Below are positions 47,423 to 58,745 of a DNA stretch of 64,000 nt, in pieces. A program made the position numbers and the translations under genes. A model generated the notes under the pieces. It was not told the DNA's origin, made no database searches, and was given only the letters and a program-made list of their open reading frames with translations. How positions within the stretch are numbered: the stretch's first letter is position 1; every line of letters starts with the position of its first letter. The DNA lies in assembly GCF_009728735.1 (NCBI RefSeq), contig NZ_CP024636.1:458322-522321 (forward strand), read 5' to 3'. The stretch is from Pantoea phytobeneficialis (GTDB lineage: Bacteria; Pseudomonadota; Gammaproteobacteria; Enterobacterales; Enterobacteriaceae).

Positions 47423-49062
47423 ACGACTTACGTCATCTCTTAAGTCTGGCGCGCCCCTGGCGGTGGCGGATGGCGCTCGGTATCGGTCTGTCTGTCGTCG
47501 TCATCCTGTCTAACGTCACGCTGCTGGCGCTGTCGGGTTGGTTTATCGCGTCGATGGCGCTGGCCGGTGTCGGGGCACTGACGCTGGAGTTCTTCACACC
47601 GGCTGCCGCTATTCGTGGCCTGGCGGTGTTGCGTACCTTCGCTCGCTACCTTGAGCGCCTGGTGACGCACGATGCAACGTTACGGCTGCTGTCAGTGCTG
47701 CGTGTCTGGTTTTATCAACGTCTTGAGCCGTTGGCTCCCGCCCGTTTACAGGGTTTCCGCGACGGTGATGTGCTGGCGCGTCTGAGAGCCGATATTGATA
47801 GCCTCGACAATTTTTACCTGAGAATTCTGGCTCCGGCGATTGCCGGGCTGATCTCATCGGTCGCCATCCTGGGCGTGCTTTTCTGGTTCTCTCCGGGTGT
47901 CGCCGTTATTGATGGCGTGATGTTGTTGCTCGCGGGGGTGATTGTGCCGCTGGCGGTAGCGTCCCGCACTCGGGCAAGTGGTCATGCGGTCGCGGGATTA
48001 CGTGCGGCGATTCAGGCTGCGTCGACCGATCTGATTCGCGGCCTTGGCGAGTTACAAGTGGCGGGGGCTGTTGCCCGACAGGCCGGACATTTGTCCCTGC
48101 TTTCACAAAAGTTGATTGCCGCGCAGCGTCAGCAGGCGTGGACCGGGGCGTCAGGTAGCGCATTGTCGGCCCTGGCAGGCCAGTTGGGTATGTTTTGTGC
48201 CTTTATCCTGCTGGTCGGTGCGGGACATGCCGGCGGTATCGCCGGCAATGACATCGTCATGTTGTTATTTGCGGTACTTGCCAGCACGGAAGCGGTGGCG
48301 GCATTGCCCACGGCATTTGCCGCGCTGGGCGTCACTCGCGAAGCGGCGCGGCGGATTTTTTCCATGGCGGAACTTACCCCGGCCGTGGTTTTGCCCACGC
48401 GCAGTGAAATGCCTGCAACCTTCGATCTGACCTTTTCCGCGGTCACCATGCGTTATGCACCAGAACAACCCGTTGTGCTGGACTCACTCAGCTTTCGGGT
48501 TGCGCAAGGTCAGTGCCTGGCGTTGCTGGGGCCCAGTGGGGCAGGTAAAACCACGATTCTTAACCTGATACAGGGTTTTTGGGATTGTGAAAAAGGCGAG
48601 GTGTTGATTGGTGGTCATGCAGTAAAAAGCTTATCGGATGAGGTACTGCGACAGATTATCTCGGTGGTTGGACAAAAAACGTATCTGTTTAATGCCTCCA
48701 TCCGGGACAACCTGCGGCTGGTATCCCCTGATGCGGATGATGCAGCCTTATGGCAGGCTCTCACTCAGGCGTCACTGGCAGAGGAAGTCCGTGCTTTTCC
48801 TGCGGGGTTGGATACGTTGGTCGGGGAACTCGGTACCCGGCTTTCCGGTGGTCAGGCACGCAGGATCGCCATCGCCAGAGCTTTTCTGTCGCATGCTCCC
48901 GTCATCTTATTAGATGAACCGACAGAAGGATTAGATGCCACCAATACCGACATGGTGCTGAATGCGCTAAAAGAATTGGTGAAAGGAAAAACGACGTTAT
49001 TGGTGACACACCAAATTCAGCCATTAATTCTGGCAGACAGTCGGCTGGTGCTGGAAAGTTAA
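47419..49062 (+). CDS. cydC: Heterodimeric ABC exporter subunit CydC
   Basis: The 547-residue protein has a membrane domain (about 1-310, starting MNDLRHLLSLARPWRWRM) and an ATPase with Walker A GPSGAGKTTIL, signature LSGGQARRIAIARAF and Walker B VILLDEPTEGLD. It pairs with CydD to export thiols. It overlaps cydD by four bases and a strong terminator follows, ending the operon. Confidence 0.93.
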   Translation: MNDLRHLLSLARPWRWRMALGIGLSVVVILSNVTLLALSGWFIASMALAGVGALTLEFFTPAAAIRGLAVLRTFARYLERLVTHDATLRLLSVLRVWFYQRLEPLAPARLQGFRDGDVLARLRADIDSLDNFYLRILAPAIAGLISSVAILGVLFWFSPGVAVIDGVMLLLAGVIVPLAVASRTRASGHAVAGLRAAIQAASTDLIRGLGELQVAGAVARQAGHLSLLSQKLIAAQRQQAWTGASGSALSALAGQLGMFCAFILLVGAGHAGGIAGNDIVMLLFAVLASTEAVAALPTAFAALGVTREAARRIFSMAELTPAVVLPTRSEMPATFDLTFSAVTMRYAPEQPVVLDSLSFRVAQGQCLALLGPSGAGKTTILNLIQGFWDCEKGEVLIGGHAVKSLSDEVLRQIISVVGQKTYLFNASIRDNLRLVSPDADDAALWQALTQASLAEEVRAFPAGLDTLVGELGTRLSGGQARRIAIARAFLSHAPVILLDEPTEGLDATNTDMVLNALKELVKGKTTLLVTHQIQPLILADSRLVLES

Positions 49063-49070
49063 TAAAATAG

Positions 49071-49115
49071 AAGGTCTGTTATGAGAAAGTTATTTTCCAT
49101 AACAGACCTTTTTTT
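49071..49115 (+). terminator. Terminator of the cyd operon
   Basis: AAGGTCTGTTATG (49071-49083) pairs perfectly with CATAACAGACCTT (49098-49110) and is followed by a T run. Confidence 0.92.
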
Positions 49116-49230
49116 ATCCATGCGAATATCGCAGAAAAGTTCTTTTATCTCTCGCCAATACGTTATGTCTTATTGTTTCTTTTGTCAGTTGCATGGTGGG
49201 TGAAATACCCGAGATATTTAAATAATAATT

Positions 49231-49404
49231 TTATCTTTTAAAATTCTTTTGAATCTCCCGCACCTTAAGACGACAGGCATCCACGACCCAGGCCGAGAAG
49301 TTCTGGCTGTTTTCACTGTTCATGCTTTCTTCAATCTGGTCGAGCAGCGTATGAGAGAAACGGATGTGTTTGCGACGGGTTTTGGAATTTGTCATTTTGT
49401 CCAT
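49231..49404 (-). CDS. Small ribbon-helix-helix-like protein (YlcI/YnfO-like)
   Basis: A 57-residue protein reading MDKMTNSKTRRKHIRFSHTL then an amphipathic helix and a second helix ending EIQKNFKR. The basic strand RRKHIRFS followed by two helices is the Arc/MetJ ribbon-helix-helix layout and resembles the DUF3950 (YlcI/YnfO) group, often linked to prophage remnants. ATG 49404 is chosen because AGGGGAC lies just upstream. It has no recognisable partner toxin. It is probably a DNA-binding protein; the target is unknown. Confidence 0.6.
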   Translation of the reverse strand: MDKMTNSKTRRKHIRFSHTLLDQIEESMNSENSQNFSAWVVDACRLKVREIQKNFKR

Positions 49405-49750
49405 ATTTGTCCCCTGTAAAATTATCAAAATCTATGAAGGTGGCTGAAAGGTAGAATAATATTTCTCTCAGGCGGTTTCTGTAGAAAAGCGATCAGCAGG
49501 TGAACTTTGATACTTTTCCGAACCGTATAATTTTCCTGATGTGAAATACCAGATTACCAGAAAATGGGTGACTCCGTAGTTATTTCAATGCGCGGATATT
49601 GGGATTATTCCCAGCGAGATGTTGAGTCATGAATATTACGGAAGCGATAATAATGCTATAAAAATTTTCAGAATATGGGTACTGAAAGGAAGGGCATTTC
49701 ATTTACAAAGCGTTAGTTAATGTAAAAACGACCGGAAGCCAAAAAGCAAA
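49405..49750. other. Intergenic region left of tRNA-Phe
   Basis: No gene or mobile-element remnant is recognisable. The region is AT rich and contains a small dyad TGGGA-TTAT-TCCCA near 49598. No integrase and no second copy of the tRNA 3' end is seen in the window. Confidence 0.5.
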
Positions 49751-49771
49751 AACCCAGCCATTGGCTGGGTT
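49751..49771 (-). terminator. Terminator of the tRNA-Phe transcript
   Basis: On the minus strand AACCCAGCC-AAT-GGCTGGGTT is followed by TTTTGC; it lies just after the tRNA 3' end. Confidence 0.85.
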
Positions 49772-49781
49772 CTCTGAATTT

Positions 49782-49857
49782 TGGTGCCCGAACCCGGAAT
49801 CGAACCAGGGACACGGGGATTTTCAATCCCCTGCTCTACCGACTGAGCTATTCGGGC
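49782..49857 (-). tRNA. tRNA-Phe (anticodon GAA)
   Basis: The minus strand reads a complete 76-base tRNA: acceptor GCCCGAA pairing with TTCGGGC, D arm with AGCTCAGTCGGTAGAGC, anticodon arm GGGGATTGAAAATCCCC with GAA, T arm with GGTTCGATTCC, and an encoded CCA end. It nearly equals E. coli pheU/pheV. It precedes yjdC-dsbD as in E. coli. Confidence 0.98.
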
Positions 49858-49965
49858 AACGGGGCGCATTAAACCCTAATGGCTCACGGTCGTCAACGGC
49901 TTTCGCGAAAAAACCGCAGGAAACGTGATTGATTGCCTGCTTTTCATGCAGAACCGCCAAAATGG

Positions 49966-50544
49966 CTACGCGAGCGCTCCATTTTTACGGCACAGCGCGA
50001 TGCTAAGCACATCTTCGGCCAGACGGCGCGCCATCGCAACATCCTGCACGTTGCGCTTCACCAGCAGCTTGCTCAGGCAACCCTCCAGAATCAATTCCAT
50101 CTGATCTGCCACCATTGTCGGGTTATCCAGCTCAAGATTAACCAGAATATCGTGGGTAAATTGCCAGGAGGCGCGTTTTTGCTGTTCTGCCAGTTGATGG
50201 ACGGGTTGATCCGGCTGCGGATAGAAGCTACAGGCGGCGATAAACAGACAACCGGGGAAGCGACCTTTGCTGACATGTTCCGCCAGTACCTCATAGCGCG
50301 CCAGCAGCTTCTCTGCGCCGCTCAGACGTTCGTTGAGTTGAATCTGGCGCCGCCAGCTATCAATCTGCTGACCGTGATAGCGCAGGGCGTCATACAGCAG
50401 GGCATCGCGGTCCGGCCAGAAGCGTTCCAGCTGTTGGGGTGCCAGTTCGCTGTCTCCGGCCAGTTGTTGCAGGGACGTGGTGGCGGCGAGGCCGCGTTGT
50501 TCAAGCACATTCAACGCATGCTCGAGTATCTGTTCACGTTGCAA
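49966..50544 (-). CDS. yjdC: TetR-family regulator YjdC
   Basis: The 192-residue protein matches E. coli YjdC along its length (LYDALRYHGQQIDSWRRQIQL, FPGCLFIAACSFYPQPDQPVHQLA, EGCLSKLLVKRNVQDVAMA). The N-terminal helix-turn-helix is of the TetR type, with an FWPD segment near 45. The start is TTG at 50544 with GAGGAGAG correctly placed; no ATG is available. It lies 65 bases downstream of dsbD, which also reads on the minus strand, and its position next to dsbD is conserved. Targets are not known. Confidence 0.9.
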   Translation of the reverse strand: MQREQILEHALNVLEQRGLAATTSLQQLAGDSELAPQQLERFWPDRDALLYDALRYHGQQIDSWRRQIQLNERLSGAEKLLARYEVLAEHVSKGRFPGCLFIAACSFYPQPDQPVHQLAEQQKRASWQFTHDILVNLELDNPTMVADQMELILEGCLSKLLVKRNVQDVAMARRLAEDVLSIALCRKNGALA

Positions 50545-50609
50545 GTGACTCTCCTCTGGTATGCGGCCCGTCCGGCAATCGGACGGGGTGTGTCTTGCTC
50601 CAGTGTCGT

Positions 50610-52310
50610 TTAACGCGGCAGATTGTGCAAATGCGCGCGGAATTCGTCGGCGTTAAGGAAACCGGTCACGCGCGAGTCAGGAATCTCTTTACCTTGCGCG
50701 TCGAAGAACAGAATGGTCGGCAGGCCCAGTACCTGTAAATGCTGCAACAGGGCGTTATCCTGAGCGTTGTTGGCGGTGACGTTCGCCTGCAACAGCTGCA
50801 CCTGGCTCAGGGCGCTGCGCACCTGTGCGTCGCTGAAGGTGTACTTCTCAAACTCTTTGCAGGCGACGCACCAGTCGGCATACAGGTCGACCATAGTCAT
50901 GCGCCCCTGTGCCTGTTGCAGCGCCGTATCGAGCTGCTGGCTGCTGGCAATCGGCTGGAAGGGCAGATGGGCGACGGTTTGCACCGGGTTATCGACACCA
51001 AACGCCCAGTCCTGCAATGGACGCGCCGCCACCACCGCAGCCACCAACATCACCACCTGTACCACACGTCCTTTGCCCTGTAGCCCCAGGCTAAGGCGAA
51101 ACGCCCAGGCAAAGAACGCCACGCCGAGCAGGCTCCACAGGCGCATGCCCCAAAGATCGCCTATTACGCGTTCCAACAGGAAAACCGGCAGTGCGAGGAT
51201 CACAAAACCAAAACCTTCTTTGACGCTATGCATCCACGGGCCGCTTTTCGGCAGCAGTTTGTTGCCGAACAGCGTCACGGCAATCAGTGGCAAACCCATA
51301 CCAAAAGCGTACAGCCACAGGGTACCCGCACCGGCCAGCAGATTGCCGCTCTGGGCGATATACAACAGGATCGCGCTGAGCGGCGCGGTGGTGCAGGGGG
51401 AGCAGATCAAACCCGCCAGCGCACCCATCGCAAATACGCCTGGCAACGATCCTCCCTGATGGCGGTTACTCCACAGCGTCAGACGTGTTTGCAGACTGGC
51501 GGGCAGTTGCAGGGTGAACAGGCCAAACATCGACAGCGCCAGTGCGATGAACAGCACCGAGAGGCCAATCAATACATAGGGATGCTGCAACGCCGCCTGA
51601 AAGCGTAACCCCGCAGCCGCAACCACCACGCCAAGCAAGGTGTAGGTCAGCGCCATACCCTGTACGTAGACCATCGCCAGCGCGAACAGACGACCGAGGG
51701 AAAAGCGTCGCGGGCCGCCAAGGATAATGCTGGAGATCAGCGGATACATCGGCAGTACACAGGGGGTAAAGGCAACACCAATGCCAATCAGCAACGCCCA
51801 CAACGGCGAGAACGGCAGCGGGGTGCTGCGGTTGTCCGGTTGAGCGCTTACCGCGGGCGCGGCGTTATTAGCGGCGACGGCGTTAAGTGGGACGGAGCGG
51901 GTTTCGGGTGGATAACAAAAGCCCGCAGCGGCACAGCCCTGATAGGTTACCGTCAGAGTGGCCCCTTGATCGGCCTGATGGATGATGACCGGCAGTTGTA
52001 AATCCTGCGGATAGATTTCACTTTTCCCGTAGAACTCATCCTCGTGCGCTTGTCCTGGCGGCAATGCCAGCGGCGCTATTTGCGCTTTTTGCGGCATAAC
52101 CTGGATTTTCTGGCGATAAAGGTAATAGCCGGATTTCACTTTCCAGCTCAACGTTAATTGATTGCCTTGCTGGCTAAAATCGAAGCCGAAAGCCTGGTCA
52201 ACCGGTACGAAGCGGCTGTTGTTATTGGGCGAAAAGATTGATGCCTGAGCCGACAGGCTGATAAACAGCGCCAGGCAGAGGCCGATCAGGCGAGAGATGC
52301 GTGCAGCCAT
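50610..52310 (-). CDS. dsbD: Thiol:disulfide interchange protein DsbD
   Basis: The 566-residue protein has a signal peptide (cleavage near AQA-SIF), an alpha periplasmic domain with the Cys pair in [17 protein letters not shown], a membrane beta domain with [14 protein letters not shown] and [12 protein letters not shown], and a C-terminal thioredoxin-like gamma domain with [13 protein letters not shown]. It carries electrons from cytoplasmic thioredoxin to periplasmic DsbC, DsbG and CcmG. The 5' end overlaps cutA by 25 bases, as in E. coli. Confidence 0.96.
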   Translation of the reverse strand: MAARISRLIGLCLALFISLSAQASIFSPNNNSRFVPVDQAFGFDFSQQGNQLTLSWKVKSGYYLYRQKIQVMPQKAQIAPLALPPGQAHEDEFYGKSEIYPQDLQLPVIIHQADQGATLTVTYQGCAAAGFCYPPETRSVPLNAVAANNAAPAVSAQPDNRSTPLPFSPLWALLIGIGVAFTPCVLPMYPLISSIILGGPRRFSLGRLFALAMVYVQGMALTYTLLGVVVAAAGLRFQAALQHPYVLIGLSVLFIALALSMFGLFTLQLPASLQTRLTLWSNRHQGGSLPGVFAMGALAGLICSPCTTAPLSAILLYIAQSGNLLAGAGTLWLYAFGMGLPLIAVTLFGNKLLPKSGPWMHSVKEGFGFVILALPVFLLERVIGDLWGMRLWSLLGVAFFAWAFRLSLGLQGKGRVVQVVMLVAAVVAARPLQDWAFGVDNPVQTVAHLPFQPIASSQQLDTALQQAQGRMTMVDLYADWCVACKEFEKYTFSDAQVRSALSQVQLLQANVTANNAQDNALLQHLQVLGLPTILFFDAQGKEIPDSRVTGFLNADEFRAHLHNLPR

Positions 52311-52609
52311 GACAAGTATTCACTGTCTCCATGTTGTACCGGCAACGCCAGTAGTTCCGGCACATCATAAGGATGCGCCGCTTTAAGCAGATCCATTAGC
52401 GCCTGCTGATGTTGTGTATCGCTTTTCAGTAACATCTGGACTTCACTGGACTGCTCCAGTTTTCCTTCCCAGACATAAAACGATGTGGCACCGGGCAGTA
52501 GCGTAACGCAGGCGGCCAGTTTCGCGGCCAGCGCACTGGCGGCCAGTTGCTCGGCACAAGTCTGGTCCGGGGCAGTGCACAACACAATAACTGCTGAATG
52601 GGTGTGCAT
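52286..52609 (-). CDS. cutA: Divalent cation tolerance protein CutA
   Basis: The 107-residue protein has the CutA pattern: [39 protein letters not shown] and [13 protein letters not shown]. CutA forms a very stable trimer, with a ferredoxin-like fold, linked to copper tolerance. GGAG lies 8 bases before the ATG. It overlaps dsbD by 25 bases and lies 74 bases downstream of dcuA. Confidence 0.95.
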   Translation of the reverse strand: MHTHSAVIVLCTAPDQTCAEQLAASALAAKLAACVTLLPGATSFYVWEGKLEQSSEVQMLLKSDTQHQQALMDLLKAAHPYDVPELLALPVQHGDSEYLSWLHASLA

Positions 52610-52683
52610 CAGAAGGCTCCACTGACGAAAGGGGTGATGATAACACGACCAGATAAACGCAGGGTTTACAGGTTGTAACCAGG

Positions 52684-53985
52684 CTACAGGATCAGGCCAC
52701 CCAGCAGGAAACCAAAAAGCACCGACAGTACAATCGCCAGCACGCCGGGTACAATAAACGAATGATTAAACACATACTTACCGATGCGTGTTGAGCCAGT
52801 GTCGTCCATCTCTACCGCCGCCAACAACGTCGGGTAGGTAGGCAGTACAAACAGGGCGGAAACCGCAGCGAATGAGGCAATTGCCGCATGGGGTGATACG
52901 CCCAGCAACAGCGCCGCTGGCATTAGCGCTTTGGTGGTCGCGGCTTGTGAATAGAGCAGGGTGGCAGCAAAGAACAGCACCAGCGCCAGCAACCACGGGT
53001 AGCTTTGCAGCATATCCCCGGCCAGCGTCTGAATCGTGTCAAGGTGCGCTTTAACAAAGGTATCTCCCAGCCAGGCCACACCCATGACGCAGATACAGGC
53101 GCTCATGCCGGACTTGAAGGTACTGGCGCTGAGAATTTCACCGGTATCGATTTTGCAGGTCAGGCAGATAAGCGTCGCGATGGTGAGCATAAACACCACG
53201 ATGGCCTCGTTGCGCGGCAGTACCGGGTTGGCTATCAAACCCACGCTATCGCTGATCGCGGTGGCATACAGCACCACCGCCGCAATACCCACCAGGAACA
53301 GCGCCACCGAGCGTTTGGCTCCCGGCTTGAGATTAAACACCTGGGCGCCACGTAACGTCACTTCACCCTTTGCCAACCGGGCCTGATAAACGTCGTCGTC
53401 TTTCAATTCCTTACCGAGGAAATTGGTGACGATGGCGGCACAGAAGATCGCCAGCATGGTTGAGGGCAGCGCTACGCCGAGCAGGGCCAGATAACTGACT
53501 CCGCGTGGTTCCAGCAGCGAGGCGAAAAACACCACCGCAGCGGAGATCGGTGAGGCGGTGATGGCAATTTGTGACGCCACCACGGCGATGGAGAGCGGGC
53601 GTGAAGGCCGCACACCTTGTTCTTTGGCGACCTCGGCGATCACCGGCAGAGTGGAAAAAGCGGTATGGCCAGTACCGGCCAGCAATGTCATCACATAAGT
53701 GACCAGGGGGGCGAGGAAGGTGACGTAACGTGGATGGCGGCGCAGCAGGCGTTCAGCGAGACTGACGAGATAATCCATACCGCCCGCCACTTGCATGGCC
53801 GCAATGGCGGCGATCACCGCCATGATGATTTCAATCACATCAAAAGGAATCGCGCCGGGTTTCATGCCGCAAAATAGCGTCAGGACCAGCACACCCAGCC
53901 CACCGGCAAAACCAATGCCGATGCCGCCCAGACGGGCACCCAACCAGATCGCCAGCAACACGATCATTAATTCAACCACGACCAT
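52684..53985 (-). CDS. dcuA: Anaerobic C4-dicarboxylate transporter DcuA
   Basis: The 433-residue membrane protein matches E. coli DcuA, starting [20 protein letters not shown] and containing [47 protein letters not shown] and [20 protein letters not shown]. It exchanges aspartate, fumarate, malate and succinate across the inner membrane. ATG 53985 follows AGGGAG and matches the family start; an in-frame upstream ATG does not. It sits directly after aspA with a terminator between them. Confidence 0.95.
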   Translation of the reverse strand: MVVVELMIVLLAIWLGARLGGIGIGFAGGLGVLVLTLFCGMKPGAIPFDVIEIIMAVIAAIAAMQVAGGMDYLVSLAERLLRRHPRYVTFLAPLVTYVMTLLAGTGHTAFSTLPVIAEVAKEQGVRPSRPLSIAVVASQIAITASPISAAVVFFASLLEPRGVSYLALLGVALPSTMLAIFCAAIVTNFLGKELKDDDVYQARLAKGEVTLRGAQVFNLKPGAKRSVALFLVGIAAVVLYATAISDSVGLIANPVLPRNEAIVVFMLTIATLICLTCKIDTGEILSASTFKSGMSACICVMGVAWLGDTFVKAHLDTIQTLAGDMLQSYPWLLALVLFFAATLLYSQAATTKALMPAALLLGVSPHAAIASFAAVSALFVLPTYPTLLAAVEMDDTGSTRIGKYVFNHSFIVPGVLAIVLSVLFGFLLGGLIL

Positions 53986-54037
53986 CTTTTCACTCCCTGA
54001 AACGCGACATTCCTTAGTTGTAGTCGCCAAAAAAAAA

Positions 54038-54062
54038 CACGCCCGCATTCTCTACGGGCGTG
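54038..54062 (-). terminator. Terminator between aspA and dcuA
   Basis: On the minus strand CACGCCCG (54062-54055) pairs with CGGGCGTG (54045-54038) and is followed by a run of nine T residues. Confidence 0.9.
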
Positions 54063-54088
54063 CTTGCGACAACGTGATCCAGAACGGA

Positions 54089-55525
54089 TTATTGTTCGTT
54101 TTCGTCGGTGTAGCGTTTGGCTTTGTAGGCCGGGAACATCAGGTTCTGAATGGAGAAGATGTCGTCCAGCTCGGCTTCGGTCAGCAGGCCACGTTCCAAC
54201 ACCACTTCACGTACGCTCTTGCCGGTTTCGGCACAAATCTTACCGACGATGTCACCGTTGTGGTGACCAATGTACGGGTTGAGATAGGTGACGATACCGA
54301 TCGAGTTGAACACGTAGGCTTCACACACCGCTTTGTTGGCGGTGATGCCGTTGACGCATTTCTCCAGCAGGTTGTAGCAGGCGTTAGTCAGGATGCTGAT
54401 GGATTCAAACAGCGCCTGGCCGATTACCGGCTCCATGACGTTGAGCTGCAACTGCCCGGCTTCGGCGGCCATCGTCACCGTAGTGTCGTTGCCGATGACC
54501 TTGAAGCACACCTGGTTCACCACTTCCGGCACCACCGGGTTAACTTTGGCGGGCATGATGGAAGAACCTGCCTGCAATTCCGGCAGGTTGATCTCGTTCA
54601 GACCTGCGCGTGGACCTGAGGAGAGCAGGCGCAGGTCGTTACAGATTTTCGACAGTTTCACCGCCAGGCGTTTCAGCGATGAATGCACCATCACGTAGGC
54701 ACCGCAGTCGGAAGTGGCTTCAATCAGGTCTTCCGCCGGGACCACCGGCAGGTTGCTGACTTCAGCCAGACGTTGTACCGCCAGATGTTGGTAGCCGTCC
54801 GGCGTGTTGAGACGCGTACCAATCGCGGTCGCACCGAGGTTCACTTCCAGCAGCAGTTCTGCGGTGCGCAGAATGCTACGCGTCTCCTCGTTCAACAACA
54901 CGTTGAAGGCGTGGAATTCCTGACCAAGTGTCATTGGTACCGCATCCTGCAACTGGGTGCGGCCCATCTTCAGGATGTTCTCGAATTCCACCGCTTTGCG
55001 CTGGAAGCCTTCACCCAGTTGGTTGATGGCGTCGATCAGTTTGAGAATCGAGGTATAAACGGCGATACGGAAGCCGGTGGGATACGCGTCATTGGTGGAC
55101 TGACACTTGTTCACATGGTCGTTCGGGTTGAGGTATTGATATTCACCTTTGTGGTGACCCATCAGCTCCAGACCGATGTTAGCCAGCACTTCGTTGGTGT
55201 TCATGTTGACCGAGGTACCCGCGCCGCCCTGATAGACGTCAACCGGGAATTGATCCATGCACTTACCGTTGTTCAGTACCTCATCACAGGCCTGAATAAT
55301 GGTGTTAGCAATATTGCGGGGAATTGTTTGCAGCTCTTTGTTTGCCAGGGCGGCTGCTTTCTTCACCATCACCATACCGCGAACGAATTCAGGTATGTCG
55401 CTGATTTTGCTATTACTAATATAGAAGTTCTCAATCGCACGCAGAGTGTGAACACCATAGTAGGCGTCGGCCGGAACTTCACGCATGCCTAACAGGTCTT
55501 CTTCGATACGAATGTTGTTCGCCAT
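54089..55525 (-). CDS. aspA: Aspartate ammonia-lyase
   Basis: The 478-residue enzyme equals E. coli AspA in length and begins [20 protein letters not shown]. It has the fumarase/aspartase signature [11 protein letters not shown] with its flexible catalytic Ser loop, [12 protein letters not shown] and [12 protein letters not shown]. It deaminates aspartate to fumarate and ammonia in the cytoplasm as a tetramer. AAGGTAATC precedes ATG 55525; the longer frame is rejected. With dcuA it supports aspartate use, anaerobically in particular. A consensus CRP site lies 230 bases upstream of the start. Confidence 0.96.
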   Translation of the reverse strand: MANNIRIEEDLLGMREVPADAYYGVHTLRAIENFYISNSKISDIPEFVRGMVMVKKAAALANKELQTIPRNIANTIIQACDEVLNNGKCMDQFPVDVYQGGAGTSVNMNTNEVLANIGLELMGHHKGEYQYLNPNDHVNKCQSTNDAYPTGFRIAVYTSILKLIDAINQLGEGFQRKAVEFENILKMGRTQLQDAVPMTLGQEFHAFNVLLNEETRSILRTAELLLEVNLGATAIGTRLNTPDGYQHLAVQRLAEVSNLPVVPAEDLIEATSDCGAYVMVHSSLKRLAVKLSKICNDLRLLSSGPRAGLNEINLPELQAGSSIMPAKVNPVVPEVVNQVCFKVIGNDTTVTMAAEAGQLQLNVMEPVIGQALFESISILTNACYNLLEKCVNGITANKAVCEAYVFNSIGIVTYLNPYIGHHNGDIVGKICAETGKSVREVVLERGLLTEAELDDIFSIQNLMFPAYKAKRYTDENEQ

Positions 55526-55910
55526 GATTACCTTCTTATTATGGCTGCTGAGTGGCTGCCGGACGCACTCTGAGGCGATCAGAGGAGGACGGCGAGTCAC
55601 ATGCAGGTGATGCAATTATATTGTCGTGGAATACCAGCGCCGACATTTTATCCATCTTCGGTCTGGCGAGCACGATCATATTCTGTCATTACAGAAAAGC
55701 CTGTGCACAGATCACTTTACGGGCTTTTGCTGGCGCTACGCTAATAACGATATGTGATGTTTCTCACAATTTTAAGTCAGCCGGAAAAATTTGGCAGGAT
55801 CGGTTGAAATCACTCCCCGGAATGACCATCTCTTTCATTACGGTCCCTTTGACCATCCCATTCTGCTGTCTGGCCTGAAGCGAGGCAGCCACAACTCACA
55901 GGAGATATCG
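55526..55910. other. Divergent aspA-fxsA control region with CRP site
   Basis: No gene is seen in these 385 bases. The perfect consensus TGTGATGTTTCTCACA (TGTGA-N6-TCACA) lies at 55753-55768, and the rest probably holds the aspA and fxsA promoters. Confidence 0.6.
55753..55768. promoter_or_regulatory. Consensus CRP-binding site
   Basis: TGTGA at 55753-55757 and TCACA at 55764-55768 are separated by six bases, matching the full consensus. E. coli aspA is known to be cAMP-CRP activated. Confidence 0.8.
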
Positions 55911-56363
55911 GTGCGCTGGTTACCGTTTGTGATTTTTTTTGTTCTGGCCTGGATTGAAATCACGCTTTTCATCAAGGTCGCGCATGTGCTGGGCGTTCTG
56001 CTCACCATGCTGCTGGTGATTTTCACCTCATGTATTGGTGTCTCGCTGGTGAAAAATCAGGGCGTAAGAAACTTCATGCTGATGCAGGAGAAAATGGCGC
56101 GTAATGAAAGCCCGGCGGCAGAGATGATCAAAAGCGTTTCGCTGATCATCTCCGGTTTTTTGCTGCTGCTTCCCGGCTTTTTTACCGATTTTCTCGGACT
56201 GTTGTTGCTGCTGCCACCGGTGCAAAAGCACCTGACGCTGAAGCTGATGCCGCATCTGCGCGTCTGGCGTGGGCCGGGAGCAGGACCAGACAGTGGCTTT
56301 ACCGTTGATGGCGAATACGAGCGCAAAAATAACGATCGTATCGGTCACGACAAAGACCAGTGA
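55911..56363 (+). CDS. fxsA: FxsA membrane protein
   Basis: The 150-residue protein starts at GTG 55911 (AGGAGATATCG upstream) with RWLPFVIFFVLAWIE and resembles E. coli FxsA: AHVLGVLLTMLLVIFTS, PAAEMIKSVSLIISGFLLLLPG, LPPVQKHLTLKLMPHLR, and a hydrophilic C-tail. FxsA is an inner-membrane protein whose overproduction relieves phage T7 exclusion by F; its normal role is unknown. The start at the earlier in-frame ATG (55791) is not used by the family. A terminator follows. Confidence 0.9.
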   Translation: MRWLPFVIFFVLAWIEITLFIKVAHVLGVLLTMLLVIFTSCIGVSLVKNQGVRNFMLMQEKMARNESPAAEMIKSVSLIISGFLLLLPGFFTDFLGLLLLLPPVQKHLTLKLMPHLRVWRGPGAGPDSGFTVDGEYERKNNDRIGHDKDQ

Positions 56364-56370
56364 TTTTCTC

Positions 56371-56395
56371 AAGGCGGCGTGAGCCGCCTTTTTGC
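56371..56395 (+). terminator. Terminator after fxsA
   Basis: AAGGCGGC (56371-56378) and GCCGCCTT (56383-56390) form a stem with a GTGA loop, followed by TTT. Confidence 0.88.
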
Positions 56396-56441
56396 TGGGT
56401 TTTTCGTCGTCTGTTACAAAAACGAAAATTTTTTCTGTTTT

Positions 56442-56474
56442 CCCCCTTGAAAGCCTTCTTATTAGCCCTAATCT
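56442..56474 (+). promoter_or_regulatory. Sigma-32 heat-shock promoter of groSL
   Basis: CCCCCTTGAAA (56442-56452), 13 bases and CCCTAATCT (56466-56474) match the RpoH consensus CTTGAAA-N13-CCCCATNT except for one or two bases. E. coli groE has a similar promoter with the same CCCCCTTGAA block. Confidence 0.8.
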
Positions 56475-56559
56475 CTTCCTCCACGAGGCCGGAAGCCATG
56501 AAGCCCGGCGTTCAACCCCTAAAACTGAATGATTGGACTTTCTAAAGGAGAGCTATCAC

Positions 56560-56853
56560 ATGTCAATTCGTCCGTTACATGATCGCGTGATCGTCAAGCG
56601 TAAAGAAGTTGAAGCAAAATCAGCTGGCGGCATCGTTCTGACCGGTTCTGCGGCAGGCAAATCTACTCGCGGCGAAGTGGTTGCAGTAGGTAAAGGCCGT
56701 ATCCTGGAAAACGGCAACATCCTGCCACTGGACGTTAAAGTGGGCGACGTGGTGATTTTCAACGAAGGTTACGGCGCAAAAACTGAGAAGATCGACAACG
56801 AAGAAGTTCTGATCATCTCTGAAAACGACATTCTGGCGATTGTCGAAGCGTAA
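56560..56853 (+). CDS. groS: Co-chaperonin GroES
   Basis: The 97-residue protein starts [18 protein letters not shown], matching E. coli GroES. It shows the mobile-loop [18 protein letters not shown] and [19 protein letters not shown]. It caps GroEL as a heptamer. AGGAGAG precedes the ATG; the upstream frame from 56533 is excluded. It is the first gene of a two-gene heat-shock operon. Confidence 0.98.
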   Translation: MSIRPLHDRVIVKRKEVEAKSAGGIVLTGSAAGKSTRGEVVAVGKGRILENGNILPLDVKVGDVVIFNEGYGAKTEKIDNEEVLIISENDILAIVEA

Positions 56854-56889
56854 TTTTTACGCGTAATTCACTGAACGAAACGAATTTAA

Positions 56890-58551
<1,662 letters not shown>

Positions 58552-58579
58552 TCGCCGTTGACTGCTTAAGTCATCTGAG

Positions 58580-58612
58580 AACCCCTGATCGGCAACGGTC
58601 AGGGGTTTTTCT
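58580..58612 (+). terminator. Terminator after groL
   Basis: AACCCCTGA (58580-58588) pairs with TCAGGGGTT (58599-58607) and is followed by a T run. Confidence 0.9.
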
Positions 58613-58745
58613 TTTGCTGGCGAAAGGGTATAAGTAAGGGCGCAATACTTCGGCTTCGCGGGTTAGGGCAATGAATGTTCAGAAAAAATATGCGCTTTTC
58701 TGCTACGCTGCCGCCCGACACTGATGATAATAAATGGGGAATACA

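Noticed and set aside
49740..49860. Phage attachment site at tRNA-Phe
   Set aside because: No second copy of the tRNA 3' end, integrase or phage gene is seen within the window.
53795..54619. A 274-codon plus-strand frame across the dcuA-aspA junction
   Set aside because: It spans a terminator and lies opposite two well-recognised genes.
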